A program made the translations under genes and the position numbers. From UBA7332 sp051652645 (GTDB lineage: Bacteria; Bacteroidota; Bacteroidia; Bacteroidales; UBA7332): a stretch of 47,449 nucleotides of DNA. The notes under the pieces are model-generated. The model was not told the DNA's origin and did not search any database. It saw nothing but the letters and a program-made list of their open reading frames with translations. Below are positions 24,327 through 33,608 of this stretch, one piece after another; the first letter of the stretch is position 1, and each line of letters begins with the position of its first letter. The stretch spans positions 1 through 47,449 of the forward strand of contig JBOFUP010000023.1 of assembly GCA_051652645.1 (NCBI GenBank). Reading direction: 5' to 3'.

Positions 24327-24382
24327 TGAATATGCTAAATTGTAGTTTTACTCTTCAATATAAAGATTAAAACTCAGCTTTC

Positions 24383-25441
24383 TTAAGGATTACTCAATAT
24401 GTCTGATAGTGCTTTTATATCCTCTATTGTTGTAGACCAACTTGTGACTAGCCTAACCACACAGTTATCGTCACCAGCCTGCTCCCATAATCCAACGTTA
24501 ACCATCTTCTTCAATTGCTCGTATTTATTGTTACTCATAATAATGAATTGTTGGTTGGTAGGTGATTCAAGATAAAACTCACAGCCGTTTCTCTTTAGTG
24601 TTTTCTTCAACTCTTCAGCCATATCTATTGCATGACGACTAATATCCATGTATAGATTGTCGGAGAAAAGTGCGTCGAATTGTACACCTAGTAGTCTGCC
24701 TTTGGCTAAGAGGGCTCCTTGTTGTTTTATAGATGTTCTGAAATGTCTTGGGGTGAATCCCTTAGGAAAAACAATGGCTTCACCACACATGGCCCCCACC
24801 TTCGTACCCCCTATATAGAATACATCACACAAATTAGCAACATCCTCTAGTGTCATGTCACACTCTTTACTCATCAAAGCATAACCTAGGCGTGCACCAT
24901 CAATAAATAGGGGTATATTATTGTTGTTACATATACTATAGAGTTGTTCTAGCTCCTTTCTTGTGTAGAGTGTTCCATACTCAGTAGGTTGCGATATATA
25001 TAGCATGCCAGGATAAACCATATGCTCGTGTGATTCATCTGCGTAGAATGTTTTTATATATCTATCCAGATTAGTTGGTTCTATTTTCCCTTTGCTGTGA
25101 TCAATAGTAAGTACTTTATGGCCAGTGTATTCAATAGCACCAGCTTCATGAACACTTACATGTCCAGTTGTTGCTGATATTACACCCTCGCATTTGTTTA
25201 GCATTGACGAAATAACTATTGCGTTGGTTTGTGTCCCTCCCATTAATAAATGGACTTTTGCATCTGGAGCGTTACAGGCTTTTTGTATTTTTCGTATTGC
25301 ACTTTGGCAGTATGGATCAAGACCATATCCAGTCAGAGTATCACCGTTTGTTTCGATTAGTCGTTGTAAGAGCTTTGGGTGTAGTCCATTTGTGTAATCG
25401 CTCTCGAATGAAGGCAATTGATTTGATATATTCTCTTTCAT
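24383..25441 (-). CDS. ltaE: Low-specificity L-threonine aldolase
   Basis: A 352-residue fold-type I PLP enzyme of the beta-eliminating lyase family, which cleaves threonine or allo-threonine to glycine and acetaldehyde. The segments FESDYTNGLHP, GGTQTNA, HVSVHEAGA and IDGARLGYAL are typical; the PLP-binding Lys is in YIGGTKVGA. Length is close to the family norm. It is bounded by terminators on both sides. Other beta-eliminating lyases share the fold, but threonine aldolase fits best. Confidence 0.85.
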   Translation of the reverse strand: MKENISNQLPSFESDYTNGLHPKLLQRLIETNGDTLTGYGLDPYCQSAIRKIQKACNAPDAKVHLLMGGTQTNAIVISSMLNKCEGVISATTGHVSVHEAGAIEYTGHKVLTIDHSKGKIEPTNLDRYIKTFYADESHEHMVYPGMLYISQPTEYGTLYTRKELEQLYSICNNNNIPLFIDGARLGYALMSKECDMTLEDVANLCDVFYIGGTKVGAMCGEAIVFPKGFTPRHFRTSIKQQGALLAKGRLLGVQFDALFSDNLYMDISRHAIDMAEELKKTLKRNGCEFYLESPTNQQFIIMSNNKYEQLKKMVNVGLWEQAGDDNCVVRLVTSWSTTIEDIKALSDILSNP

Positions 25442-25541
25442 TTTGCTATAAGGTTAGTTTCTTTTTTTCCTATCTAGAATTGTGTAAAGATATGGATTAC
25501 AGTTTGTCAAACAGCTGATAAGCTTGAACTATATAACAAAA

Positions 25542-25584
25542 ATAAGGTAGCGTAGTTGGGAAAAGATCCTCTACGCTACCTTAT
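25542..25584 (-). terminator. Hairpin after YjbR gene
   Basis: ATAAGGTAGCGTAG (25542-25555) and CTACGCTACCTTAT (25571-25584) form a perfect 14-bp stem with a 15-base loop. It begins 2 bases after the YjbR stop. Confidence 0.78.
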
Positions 25585-25586
25585 AT

Positions 25587-25958
25587 CTACTCTTTATCAA
25601 GCAGAGTATTAATCTCCGTTTGGAGTTTTTTTGTTAATCCCTTTACAACTTGATTGTAAGAGTGTGTTATCATCTCTTTTATGAAGTCAGAAGAGGCTTC
25701 ACTACTATCTATCTCCACTGTGTTCCAAAGTCTTTTGTTCATATGCCATCCTGGTCTTACGAAGTTGTACTTATCTCGTAGCTCCGAAGCAAGGTCAGGA
25801 TCACACTTTAGATTTGCACATAGAGGCTTCTCTTCTATATTAAAGAGTATAAACATCTTTCCAGCAACTTTAATTACCAAAGTAACCTCGTCAAACGGGA
25901 AAGATTCACTACTCAAAGGGAAAGAGAGGCAATACTCTCTCAACTCTTCTACGTTCAT
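25587..25958 (-). CDS. MmcQ/YjbR family protein
   Basis: A 123-residue protein with the YjbR/CyaY-like double-wing fold: EELREYCLSFPL at the start, KMFILFNIEEKPLCANLKC in the middle and FVRPGWHMNKRLWNTV near residue 80. Members are often annotated as DNA-binding, but the biochemical role is not established. Its start is 12 bases after the dipeptidyl-peptidase stop, so the two form an operon that ends at the hairpin just downstream. Confidence 0.82.
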   Translation of the reverse strand: MNVEELREYCLSFPLSSESFPFDEVTLVIKVAGKMFILFNIEEKPLCANLKCDPDLASELRDKYNFVRPGWHMNKRLWNTVEIDSSEASSDFIKEMITHSYNQVVKGLTKKLQTEINTLLDKE

Positions 25959-25970
25959 AGTGTAAAAGTT

Positions 25971-28127
25971 TTACTCTACGATTTCTAACTCGTCTATAAG
26001 TCTCTTACAACCAGCATATTTTTCTATGATGAAAAGGGTGTAGCGGATGTCAACATTAATGGTTCTTTGCAATTCTGGCTCAAATACAAGATCGCCACTC
26101 ATCGCTTCCCAATTTCCATCAAAAGCCGTACCTATTAGTTCCCCTCTTGAGTTCATGACAGGACTACCAGAATTTCCACCAGTGATGTCGTTAGATGATA
26201 TGAAAGCCACTGGCATTCGACCATCTTTCATTGCGTATCTGCCGAACTCTTTTGATGAGTATAGCTCTTTAAGACGATCTGGCACCACAAATTCGAAGTT
26301 GTTTGGATCTTCTTTCTGCATTACCCCCTTGAGGGTAGTATAGTAATTGTAGAAAGTACCATCAGCTGGCTCATATGGCTTGACTGACCCGTATGTCATA
26401 CGTATGGTGAAGTTTGCGTCCGGGTAGGTTGGAGTCTTGCTGTTCTTAACAAGATAACCCTCAAGGAAACTCTTTCTAGCCTTCGCAAATTCATTTGTAT
26501 TGTTCTCAAGAAGAGAAGCCAAGCGTTTTGATTCTTCTTTAACAGAGTTGTTAAAACGCACAATAGGATCGTTGTTTATACTTTTGCTGTTTGGCTTGCT
26601 AATAAACTTGTCGAAGTTCGTTTGGTTTGCAAATATGGAGTTGTTTAGACAATCATCAACAAATGCATCAATGTTATCTTTGTATTCTTTTTTGATAACA
26701 GAGAAGATCTCTGGATGATTACTGCTGTCAACCATATCCATATATTTGCGTAGCATTACTTTTGCAACCTTGCGATCAACCTCTGGGTTGTAGTCTTTGT
26801 TTGCAAATTGGCTATACGCCATCTTAAGGTTTGAGACCTCAATATTTATGCTATCTCTGTTTTTAGAGCTTAGAGCTGAAAGAATCTTCTTTGTTGATGG
26901 TGCGCTTGTAAACTCTATTGCTCCTGTGATACACTCTGAAAGAGAGATGAGTTGTGTTCTAGTATTTTTACGCTCTTCTACGAGTTGGCCTATCTTATCA
27001 ACTGAATTTGAATACTCTCTATGTCCAGCCTTTTCTGCCCATACCTTATACTCATCTTGCTCACTCTCTTTGCGTGAGATAACCTTAAGTTTGTCAATTC
27101 CTCTATTCATACCAATAGAGTTTTTCCAGTAATTGCTCGAGCGAGCATATTTACTAGCATATTGTATGTTGACTCCTGGGTCAGCTAACATCTCTTTGAG
27201 AAGAACATCTTGTCTGGCACCTCTAGCTTCAACTCTGATAGTGTTATCCATTCTACGTTCTGCTACTTCCCAAGATGTCATATATCTAAATGTGCTTCCA
27301 GGGAATCCCATAATCATTGCATAGTCATTCTCTTGTATACCACCGAGAGAGATCTTCAACCATCGCTTAGCTTTCAGTGGCTCATTCTCGGATGAGTAAT
27401 CTGCAGGGTTGCCATTCTTGTCTGCATAGACTCTGAAAAGGGCAAAATCCCCAGTATGTCGGGGCCACATCCAATTGTCGCTATCGAATCCAAACTTCCC
27501 AATTGATGATGGAGGAGCACCAACCATACGTACATCGTTATATATCTTCATATAGTACATAAGATACTTATTGCCATTGTAATGAGGCTTGATTACGACT
27601 TCGTGTCCAGGGTTTTTTTGCTTGAAATCCTCACCAATAAGTTTAATAGCTAGTCCATTCAAGTATTTAGGCGAAAGGAAGTTCATGCCTGAAGGGTCTT
27701 CGTCTTTTACCAAATTTTCTTTTACAAAATCAGTAACATCCTCTATTTTATCAATGAAAGTAACCTTCAAACCAGGAGTATGTATCTCCTCTTGGTTTGA
27801 CATTGCCCAGAATCCATCCTTTAGATAATCCTTTTCTACAGTACTATGTGTTTGGATTGCGTCATATCCACAGTGATGATTCGTCAAAATAAGTCCATTT
27901 GAGGATATAACCTCACCTGTGCATCCGTTGCCAAATATAACAATTGCATCCTTCAAGCTAGAACTATCAGGATTGTAAATCTCCTTATGATCTAATTCAA
28001 GACCCAAAGATCTCATCTTCTGAGCATTCTCTCCAATATTAGGTAGAAGCCACATTCCCTCGTCAGCACTAATATTTCCAGCAAAAATAGTAGCAAGAGA
28101 GAGTGTAATAATACTTTTTCTTAACAT
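25971..28127 (-). CDS. S46-family dipeptidyl-peptidase, DPP7-like
   Basis: A 718-residue periplasmic serine exopeptidase releasing dipeptides from peptide N-termini, used by proteolytic Bacteroidota to feed on protein. A signal peptide (1-21) is followed by the chymotrypsin-like domain: catalytic His85 (TNHHCGYDA), Asp in HTGDFALF, and Ser653 (GGNSGSP). NWMWPRH belongs to the N-terminus-anchoring region. In DPP11 the residue 18 after the Ser is Arg, giving acidic preference; here it is Gly671, as in DPP7, which prefers hydrophobic P1 residues. Activity is inferred from these residues. Confidence 0.92.
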   Translation of the reverse strand: MLRKSIITLSLATIFAGNISADEGMWLLPNIGENAQKMRSLGLELDHKEIYNPDSSSLKDAIVIFGNGCTGEVISSNGLILTNHHCGYDAIQTHSTVEKDYLKDGFWAMSNQEEIHTPGLKVTFIDKIEDVTDFVKENLVKDEDPSGMNFLSPKYLNGLAIKLIGEDFKQKNPGHEVVIKPHYNGNKYLMYYMKIYNDVRMVGAPPSSIGKFGFDSDNWMWPRHTGDFALFRVYADKNGNPADYSSENEPLKAKRWLKISLGGIQENDYAMIMGFPGSTFRYMTSWEVAERRMDNTIRVEARGARQDVLLKEMLADPGVNIQYASKYARSSNYWKNSIGMNRGIDKLKVISRKESEQDEYKVWAEKAGHREYSNSVDKIGQLVEERKNTRTQLISLSECITGAIEFTSAPSTKKILSALSSKNRDSINIEVSNLKMAYSQFANKDYNPEVDRKVAKVMLRKYMDMVDSSNHPEIFSVIKKEYKDNIDAFVDDCLNNSIFANQTNFDKFISKPNSKSINNDPIVRFNNSVKEESKRLASLLENNTNEFAKARKSFLEGYLVKNSKTPTYPDANFTIRMTYGSVKPYEPADGTFYNYYTTLKGVMQKEDPNNFEFVVPDRLKELYSSKEFGRYAMKDGRMPVAFISSNDITGGNSGSPVMNSRGELIGTAFDGNWEAMSGDLVFEPELQRTINVDIRYTLFIIEKYAGCKRLIDELEIVE

Positions 28128-28155
28128 ATCGTTGTTAGTTTTTTTGTTTCAACAG

Positions 28156-28163
28156 CAAATATA
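28156..28163 (-). promoter_or_regulatory. -7 element of the S46 peptidase gene
   Basis: TATATTTG on the minus strand is an exact match, 28 bases upstream of the ATG. Confidence 0.5.
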
Positions 28164-28220
28164 AACTATTTAATTATGTGAATCCGATTTTATCGCAGCT
28201 CTTTTCCGCAACTTTTTTAT

Positions 28221-28228
28221 TACTTTTG
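28221..28228 (+). promoter_or_regulatory. -7 element of proS
   Basis: TACTTTTG is an exact match, 53 bases before the proS ATG. Confidence 0.5.
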
Positions 28229-28281
28229 CCTATTCAATAGGTAAGTGAAATTCACTATAACATTCGAACAAACATATCACA

Positions 28282-29754
28282 ATGGCAAAAGAGTTAACAT
28301 CACGCAGCGAGAATTACTCGCAGTGGTACAATGATTTGGTTATCAAAGCAGATTTGGCTGAGAATTCAGCCGTTCGTGGCTGTATGGTAATCAAACCTTA
28401 TGGATACGCAATTTGGGAGAATATGCAGAAAGAGCTAGATCGCATGTTCAAAGAAACAGGTCACGTTAACGCATACTTCCCTCTATTTATACCCAAATCT
28501 TTTTTGAGTAAAGAGGCAGACCACGTAGAGGGATTTGCTAAAGAGTGTGCCGTGGTAACTCATTATAGATTGAAGAATAACCCCGATGGTAGTGGTGTTG
28601 TTGTTGATCCTGAGGCTAAACTTGAAGAAGAGCTTATCGTTCGTCCAACTTCGGAGACTATCATTTGGAATACATATAAAAACTGGATTCAGTCTTATAG
28701 AGACCTTCCTATCCTTTGTAACCAATGGGCAAATGTTGTTCGTTGGGAGATGCGTACAAGACTTTTCCTTCGTACTGCAGAGTTCTTGTGGCAAGAGGGG
28801 CACACTGCCCACGCAACAAGCCAAGAGGCTCTTGATGAGACTCGTCAAATGCTAGATGTTTATGCCACTTTTGCTGAGAACTTCATGGCTATGCCAGTAC
28901 ACAAAGGTGTTAAATCGGCTAATGAAAGATTTGCAGGTGCTCTTGAGACTTTCACTATCGAAGCTCTGATGCAAGATGGTAAGGCTTTGCAGTCTGGTAC
29001 ATCTCACTTCCTTGGTCAAAATTTTGCTAAGGCTTTTGATGTTACTTTTGCAACAAAAGAGGGTGGTCTAGACTACGTTTGGGCTTCATCTTGGGGGGTG
29101 TCTACTCGTTTGATGGGTGCACTAATTATGACACACTCGGATGATAACGGATTGGTTCTTCCTCCTAGATTGGCTCCTATACAAGTTGTTATTGTTCCTA
29201 TATACAAAGGCGAAGAGCAACTAAAAGCTATCTCTGATAAAGTAGAGCCTCTTTTGGCCAAACTCAAGTCTATGGGAATAAGAGTTAAGTTCGATTCGTC
29301 AGATAACCGTAAACCAGGTTGGAAATTTGCTGAATATGAGCTAAAAGGTGTTCCAGTTCGTCTAGCTATGGGTCTTAGAGATATGGAGAACAATACAGTT
29401 GAGGTAGCGCGTCGCGATACATTGACAAAAGAGACAGTATCTTTTGATATTCTTGATAACTACATTCCTGAACTCCTTGAGACTGTACAAAATAGTATCT
29501 ACAAGAAGGCTTACGACTTCCGTGAGCAAACTACTCGTAATGTAGATAGCTACGAGGAGTTCAAAGTTGAGATAGAGAATGGCGGATTTATCCTAGCACA
29601 TTGGGATGGTACACCTGAGACAGAAGAGCTGATCAAAGAAGAAACAAAAGCTACTATTAGATGTATACCTTTGGAGGGTGATAAAACTCCAGGTGTATGT
29701 ATGGTGACAGGTAAACCATCAGCACAAAGAGTGCTATTTGCAAGAGCTTATTAA
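28282..29754 (+). CDS. proS: Prolyl-tRNA synthetase (archaeal/eukaryote-like form)
   Basis: A 490-residue class II synthetase that charges tRNA-Pro. It lacks the editing insertion of the E. coli-type enzyme and has the short catalytic core of the archaeal/eukaryotic type: RGCMVIKPYGYAIWENMQ, the RPTSETIIWNTY motif 2 region, and LRTAEFLWQEGHTAHAT. The anticodon domain starts near residue 295 and a zinc-domain-like C-terminus ends in a Tyr (FARAY), a hallmark of this type. A clear terminator follows. Confidence 0.96.
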   Translation: MAKELTSRSENYSQWYNDLVIKADLAENSAVRGCMVIKPYGYAIWENMQKELDRMFKETGHVNAYFPLFIPKSFLSKEADHVEGFAKECAVVTHYRLKNNPDGSGVVVDPEAKLEEELIVRPTSETIIWNTYKNWIQSYRDLPILCNQWANVVRWEMRTRLFLRTAEFLWQEGHTAHATSQEALDETRQMLDVYATFAENFMAMPVHKGVKSANERFAGALETFTIEALMQDGKALQSGTSHFLGQNFAKAFDVTFATKEGGLDYVWASSWGVSTRLMGALIMTHSDDNGLVLPPRLAPIQVVIVPIYKGEEQLKAISDKVEPLLAKLKSMGIRVKFDSSDNRKPGWKFAEYELKGVPVRLAMGLRDMENNTVEVARRDTLTKETVSFDILDNYIPELLETVQNSIYKKAYDFREQTTRNVDSYEEFKVEIENGGFILAHWDGTPETEELIKEETKATIRCIPLEGDKTPGVCMVTGKPSAQRVLFARAY

Positions 29755-29765
29755 TACCTAATAAT

Positions 29766-29807
29766 AAAGATCGCTTATCATATTTAACGTATTGATAGGC
29801 GATCTTT
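29766..29807 (+). terminator. Intrinsic terminator after proS
   Basis: Arms 29766-29780 and 29793-29807 form a 15-bp stem with one G-T pair and a 12-base loop, followed by T residues. It shows that galE does not start at 29792, inside this hairpin. Confidence 0.85.
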
Positions 29808-29836
29808 TTATACTTAAACACTTAGTTACTATTAGC

Positions 29837-30871
29837 ATGAAAGGAAAAATTTTAGTTACAGGCGGTACTGGTTACATTGGATCACATACCGTTGTTGAAC
29901 TTCAGGCGGCTGGCTATGAAGTTGTAATAGTAGATGATTTATCAAACTCAAACGTTGAGGTGCTTGATGGCATAGAGAAGATTTCAGGCATCAGACCAAT
30001 ATTTGAGAAAGTTGATTGTACTGATAAAGCGGCTATGGAAGGCGTTTTCTCAAAACACTCAACTATAAATGGAATTATTCACTTTGCAGCAAGTAAAGCC
30101 GTTGGTGAGTCTGTAGCAAAACCTCTTCTTTATTACAGAAACAACCTAGACTCTCTTTTGAACCTTCTGGAGTTGATGCCTAAATATAAGAGTGAGGCTA
30201 TCGTATTCTCTTCTTCTTGTACTGTATATGGTCAGCCAGATATATTGCCTGTAGATGAGAATGCACCAATCAAACCAGCACTATCTCCTTATGGTAACAC
30301 TAAGCAGATATGTGAAGAGATTATCCGAGACAATGCATACGCAAAAGCTCCTATCAAATCAATCATCCTTCGCTACTTTAACCCAATAGGAGCTCACCCT
30401 TCGGCTGAGATAGGTGAACTACCAAACGGAGTGCCTCAGAACCTACTTCCTTTTGTTACTCAAACAGCAATGGGTGTTCGTAATGAGTTGAGCGTTTTTG
30501 GTGATGATTATGACACTCCTGATGGATCTTGTATTCGTGACTATATTAATGTGGTTGACCTAGCTAAGGCTCACGTTATTGCCCTTGATCGTATGCTTGG
30601 TGGAAAATCATTAGCTGAGGTTGAGACTTTCAATCTAGGTACAGGTAGAGGCCTAACTGTATTGGAGATAATACGTACATTCGAGCAAGTGACTGGTGTG
30701 AAAGTGCCACATAAGATTGTAGGTCGACGTGAGGGGGATATCGAGAAGGTATGGGCTCAACCAGACTATGCAAATAATGTACTTGGCTGGAAAGCTCAAG
30801 AGAGTGTAGAGGACACTCTAGCAACAGCATGGAAATGGCAACTAAGACTTCGTGAAAGAGGTATCATGTAA
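29837..30871 (+). CDS. galE: UDP-glucose 4-epimerase
   Basis: A 344-residue extended SDR interconverting UDP-glucose and UDP-galactose with bound NAD. The Rossmann motif GGTGYIG lies at 9-15, the catalytic Ser in VFSSSCTVYG (about 126-127) and Tyr152-x3-Lys156 in SPYGNTKQ. RYFNPIGAHPS and DYINVVDLAKAH are family segments. ATG 29837 puts the Rossmann motif at the N-terminus as usual; the longer frame from 29792 begins inside the proS terminator. Confidence 0.95.
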   Translation: MKGKILVTGGTGYIGSHTVVELQAAGYEVVIVDDLSNSNVEVLDGIEKISGIRPIFEKVDCTDKAAMEGVFSKHSTINGIIHFAASKAVGESVAKPLLYYRNNLDSLLNLLELMPKYKSEAIVFSSSCTVYGQPDILPVDENAPIKPALSPYGNTKQICEEIIRDNAYAKAPIKSIILRYFNPIGAHPSAEIGELPNGVPQNLLPFVTQTAMGVRNELSVFGDDYDTPDGSCIRDYINVVDLAKAHVIALDRMLGGKSLAEVETFNLGTGRGLTVLEIIRTFEQVTGVKVPHKIVGRREGDIEKVWAQPDYANNVLGWKAQESVEDTLATAWKWQLRLRERGIM

Positions 30872-30891
30872 TCTATAGTTGATAATTTGAA

Positions 30892-30929
30892 ATCAAAGCC
30901 CCGAAGAGTTTTCTCTTTGGGGCTTTGAT
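30892..30929 (+). terminator. Hairpin after galE
   Basis: Arms 30892-30908 and 30913-30929 form a 17-bp stem (one G-T pair) with a TTTT loop, beginning 20 bases past the galE stop. Confidence 0.8.
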
Positions 30930-30983
30930 GCATTATATTCTACAAATTATCGCTAATATTAAGCAGGCTCTCTAAAAAATGTC

Positions 30984-30991
30984 TATCTTTG
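30984..30991 (+). promoter_or_regulatory. -7 element of the ECF sigma gene
   Basis: TATCTTTG is an exact TAnnTTTG match, 21 bases before the ATG at 31013. This suggests that the primary sigma factor transcribes the gene. Confidence 0.5.
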
Positions 30992-31012
30992 ATATAATTA
31001 TATATTTCTTTA

Positions 31013-31630
31013 ATGGTGTTGAAAAGCAATAAGTTTGAAAATGAACATGACCTTTGGAGGGCATTCCTATCTGGTGATAGTGATGCCTTTGCTAACTTAT
31101 TTGTAAATTATTCAGACTCTATGTATTGCTATGGGAAGAAGATCACACAAGATTCAGAATTAGTTAAAGATGCTATTCAAGATGTTTTTGTTAAGTTATA
31201 TAATAATAGAGAATCACTCCATACGACAGAATCTGTTAAGGGATATCTATTCATAGCTCTTAAACGCACGTTACTTAATCAGTTATTACCAAAAAAAATA
31301 GTGTCTATAGATTCTCATGATGAATTGAGATTTGAAATTGAGCTAATAAGCGACACATTAATGGTAGATAGAAATTTTGAATGTGATCATGAGGTGATGA
31401 ATAGACTCTCTGTTGCTTTAGATAAATTGACACCTAGGCAAAGAGAGGCAATATACCTTTACTATATACAAGAGATCCCGTTGAGTGAAATACCAGAGAT
31501 ATTAGGTATGAACTATCAATCAACGAGAAATCTTATACATAGAGCCCTTTTGAACTTGCGGTTATACTTTGGTAGCCCTATCTCTTACGCTTATATGTCT
31601 CTGATTTTGACCCAATACCTTTCAAAGTGA
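31013..31630 (+). CDS. ECF sigma factor of the utilization locus
   Basis: A 205-residue ECF sigma-70 factor of the Bacteroidota SusC-linked kind. Region 2 covers about 12-85 (LWRAFLSGDSDAFANLF, KDAIQDVFVKLY) and region 4 about 135-190 (LTPRQREAIYLYY, then IPEILGMNYQSTRNLIHRAL as helix-turn-helix). Its FecR-type partner is probably the gene at 40383-41471, 8.7 kb away on the other strand. Such pairs usually stand side by side; here the sigma gene is at the far end and converges with the GH65 gene, overlapping its 3' end by 53 bases. Confidence 0.9.
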   Translation: MVLKSNKFENEHDLWRAFLSGDSDAFANLFVNYSDSMYCYGKKITQDSELVKDAIQDVFVKLYNNRESLHTTESVKGYLFIALKRTLLNQLLPKKIVSIDSHDELRFEIELISDTLMVDRNFECDHEVMNRLSVALDKLTPRQREAIYLYYIQEIPLSEIPEILGMNYQSTRNLIHRALLNLRLYFGSPISYAYMSLILTQYLSK

Positions 31631-33608
31631 TTGATTTCCATCCAGATGGTAGTACGCTATTATCATCTTGAACAATACCTTTGTCAGTAATCCGAAGTCC
31701 AACAAATCCCATCATAATACTCTGCAGTACTCCACCTGCACCAGTGATAAAGTAAGGGTTATTTCCACCCTTTGTCTCAGCGATAACTCTAAATGGAGGA
31801 TTTAGATTTGGGAGGTATGCATCTTTAAAGAAGTGTGACGCCTTTTCAGAATCACCTATTCTTGAGTATAGCAACGAGAAGATAGCTTGTGTCATAGCAG
31901 GTGTGTTTTTTTCAGGTACTCTACTCTGATAAAACTCGAGATCTCTCTTAATCTGCTTATGGTCACAAATAATCTCAAGAGGGTAGGCAAGCAGGTTAAC
32001 ATCTGCTTGTTTTATTTTTTCCCCGCTATATGTAGAATGCTCTTTTGTAACGCCATCCTCGAAGGATAGAATGACTAGATTATTAGCGACTTCACTCCAC
32101 TCCTTAGGATGTTGTTTGTTTATAATACGAGCAGCTTTGATAGCAGCCTCAAGATTTATCCTTGCCGCACCATTAGTAAATGCATCATCATCAACATTTT
32201 CAGCCCACTCATCAGCAGCAACTACATTATAGATATGATAATTGCCATACTCATCTTTCTCAGATCGACTAACCCAGAAGTCAGCCGTAGCTTTTAGTAT
32301 TGGCCATCCCTCACTCTCTAACCAATCTTTATCTTGAGTGACTCTATAGTAGTTCCATGCAGCCAATGCTACACAAGCAGATATATGATGTTCAAAGGTG
32401 CCAGCCAATGCCCAAACAGGAGTCTCTTCGAAACCACTGTCAGCACTCTCCCAAGGGTACATTGCACCATTGAAGCCCCGTTCGAAAGCATTATTCTTAG
32501 CAGCCTCTAGCCTCTTGCTTCTGTAGTCTATATGCGATTTAGCTAACTTTGGGTTTAGTAAAAGTAGTGCAGGATAGACCCATGTGTCAGCATCCCAAAA
32601 AATATGTCCATTATATCCAAGTCCAGATAGCCCCATTGGAGAAATAGATAATGAAGAGCCTTCACGAACAAATGAGTATAAATGGTACAACATACTCCTA
32701 ATATCTTGCTGAGCTTGAGCATCACCATCAATCTCAATATCACTTTCCCAGAGTTCACTCCATAGCGAAGTATGCCTTTTTATTAGTCTTTCATATCCTT
32801 CTAGGTGAGCAAAGATAGTCAAACGTTCAACCTCATTAGAAGGGTCTGGATGGTGTGATGAGGTTAGGGTAGTTCCAATTATGCAAAACTGGTATTTCTC
32901 ACCTTGCTTCAAATCCTTGCTGAAACTCATAGAGTGACTATTATTGTTTGGAGTTTTATGTATTACTCTTGGTTCTACTCCTACTTTTTCTGGAAAGAGG
33001 AATGCAGAAGAGGCACACACATCGAGTCTTTCTGTGGGACTTTTAGCTGTTGTTGTCATCAGCTTGATAGATGTATGTTTGCGGTTTATCTCGTTGAAAT
33101 ACATCTGCCCACCTCTGAAAGCATCAGGAATCTCCTGAATATTACTGCATGATATTGTAATATCACTTAAAGGGGTTATCTCAACTACAAGCATAGCACA
33201 GTATGGAAGCTGTCTGAGAGATAAGTAGGAGTAGCTAACGTTGGCTTTATCTCTAAATTTAAATGAGGAGTTATGTTTAGCCTCTTTCATATCTAATTCT
33301 TGAACAAACCATTCAATATTTCCACTGTGAATACGTGTGCCATCAATAGAAAGAGAAGTATTAAGCATATTAAATCCATTAAGGAAGTTACTCACTCTAC
33401 CTCTACCATACTTATCATACGAACCAGCTAACACAACATTAGATGTTCGAAGAGGCTCAGGCGATGATACTATCCCTAATACACCATTTGCAACTGTAAC
33501 TCCGTAGTAATTAGTAGGATCAATATCTGTGGCTCTGATCTTCCATGTATCTTGAGCGAATATCGATGCTGATAGAGTTGCTATTATTGATAATATATAT
33601 ATTCTCAT
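31578..33608 (-). CDS. Secreted GH65-family glycoside hydrolase
   Basis: A 676-residue enzyme with signal peptide (1-19). It has the N-terminal GH65 beta-sandwich and an (alpha/alpha)6 barrel with GYNGHIFWDADTW (331-343) and AADEWAENVDDDAFTNGAA. Glu467 fits the general acid. Glu611 (IAETKGG) fits the general base found in GH65 hydrolases such as the kojibiose hydrolase of Flavobacterium johnsoniae; phosphorylases lack it. It should therefore hydrolyse an alpha-linked glucose disaccharide (kojibiose, trehalose or nigerose). It is the last gene of the Sus-type operon and its start overlaps the GH13 stop by one base (TAATG), implying coupled translation. Confidence 0.9.
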   Translation of the reverse strand: MRIYILSIIATLSASIFAQDTWKIRATDIDPTNYYGVTVANGVLGIVSSPEPLRTSNVVLAGSYDKYGRGRVSNFLNGFNMLNTSLSIDGTRIHSGNIEWFVQELDMKEAKHNSSFKFRDKANVSYSYLSLRQLPYCAMLVVEITPLSDITISCSNIQEIPDAFRGGQMYFNEINRKHTSIKLMTTTAKSPTERLDVCASSAFLFPEKVGVEPRVIHKTPNNNSHSMSFSKDLKQGEKYQFCIIGTTLTSSHHPDPSNEVERLTIFAHLEGYERLIKRHTSLWSELWESDIEIDGDAQAQQDIRSMLYHLYSFVREGSSLSISPMGLSGLGYNGHIFWDADTWVYPALLLLNPKLAKSHIDYRSKRLEAAKNNAFERGFNGAMYPWESADSGFEETPVWALAGTFEHHISACVALAAWNYYRVTQDKDWLESEGWPILKATADFWVSRSEKDEYGNYHIYNVVAADEWAENVDDDAFTNGAARINLEAAIKAARIINKQHPKEWSEVANNLVILSFEDGVTKEHSTYSGEKIKQADVNLLAYPLEIICDHKQIKRDLEFYQSRVPEKNTPAMTQAIFSLLYSRIGDSEKASHFFKDAYLPNLNPPFRVIAETKGGNNPYFITGAGGVLQSIMMGFVGLRITDKGIVQDDNSVLPSGWKSITLKGIGSKSETYKRKR

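Larger units (their letters stand above)
23746..24382. other. 637-base gene-poor region with three hairpins
   Basis: No convincing gene. Frames here are short (60 residues or fewer) and not protein-like. There is a tsaD terminator (23815-23851), a second + strand intrinsic terminator (24202-24242) with no known gene before it, and a compound hairpin at 24279-24326 serving the threonine aldolase gene. The stretch 23960-24180 might hold a small RNA or decayed coding sequence; a minus-strand frame of about 56 codons (roughly 23980-24150) has no recognisable similarity. Confidence 0.55.
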
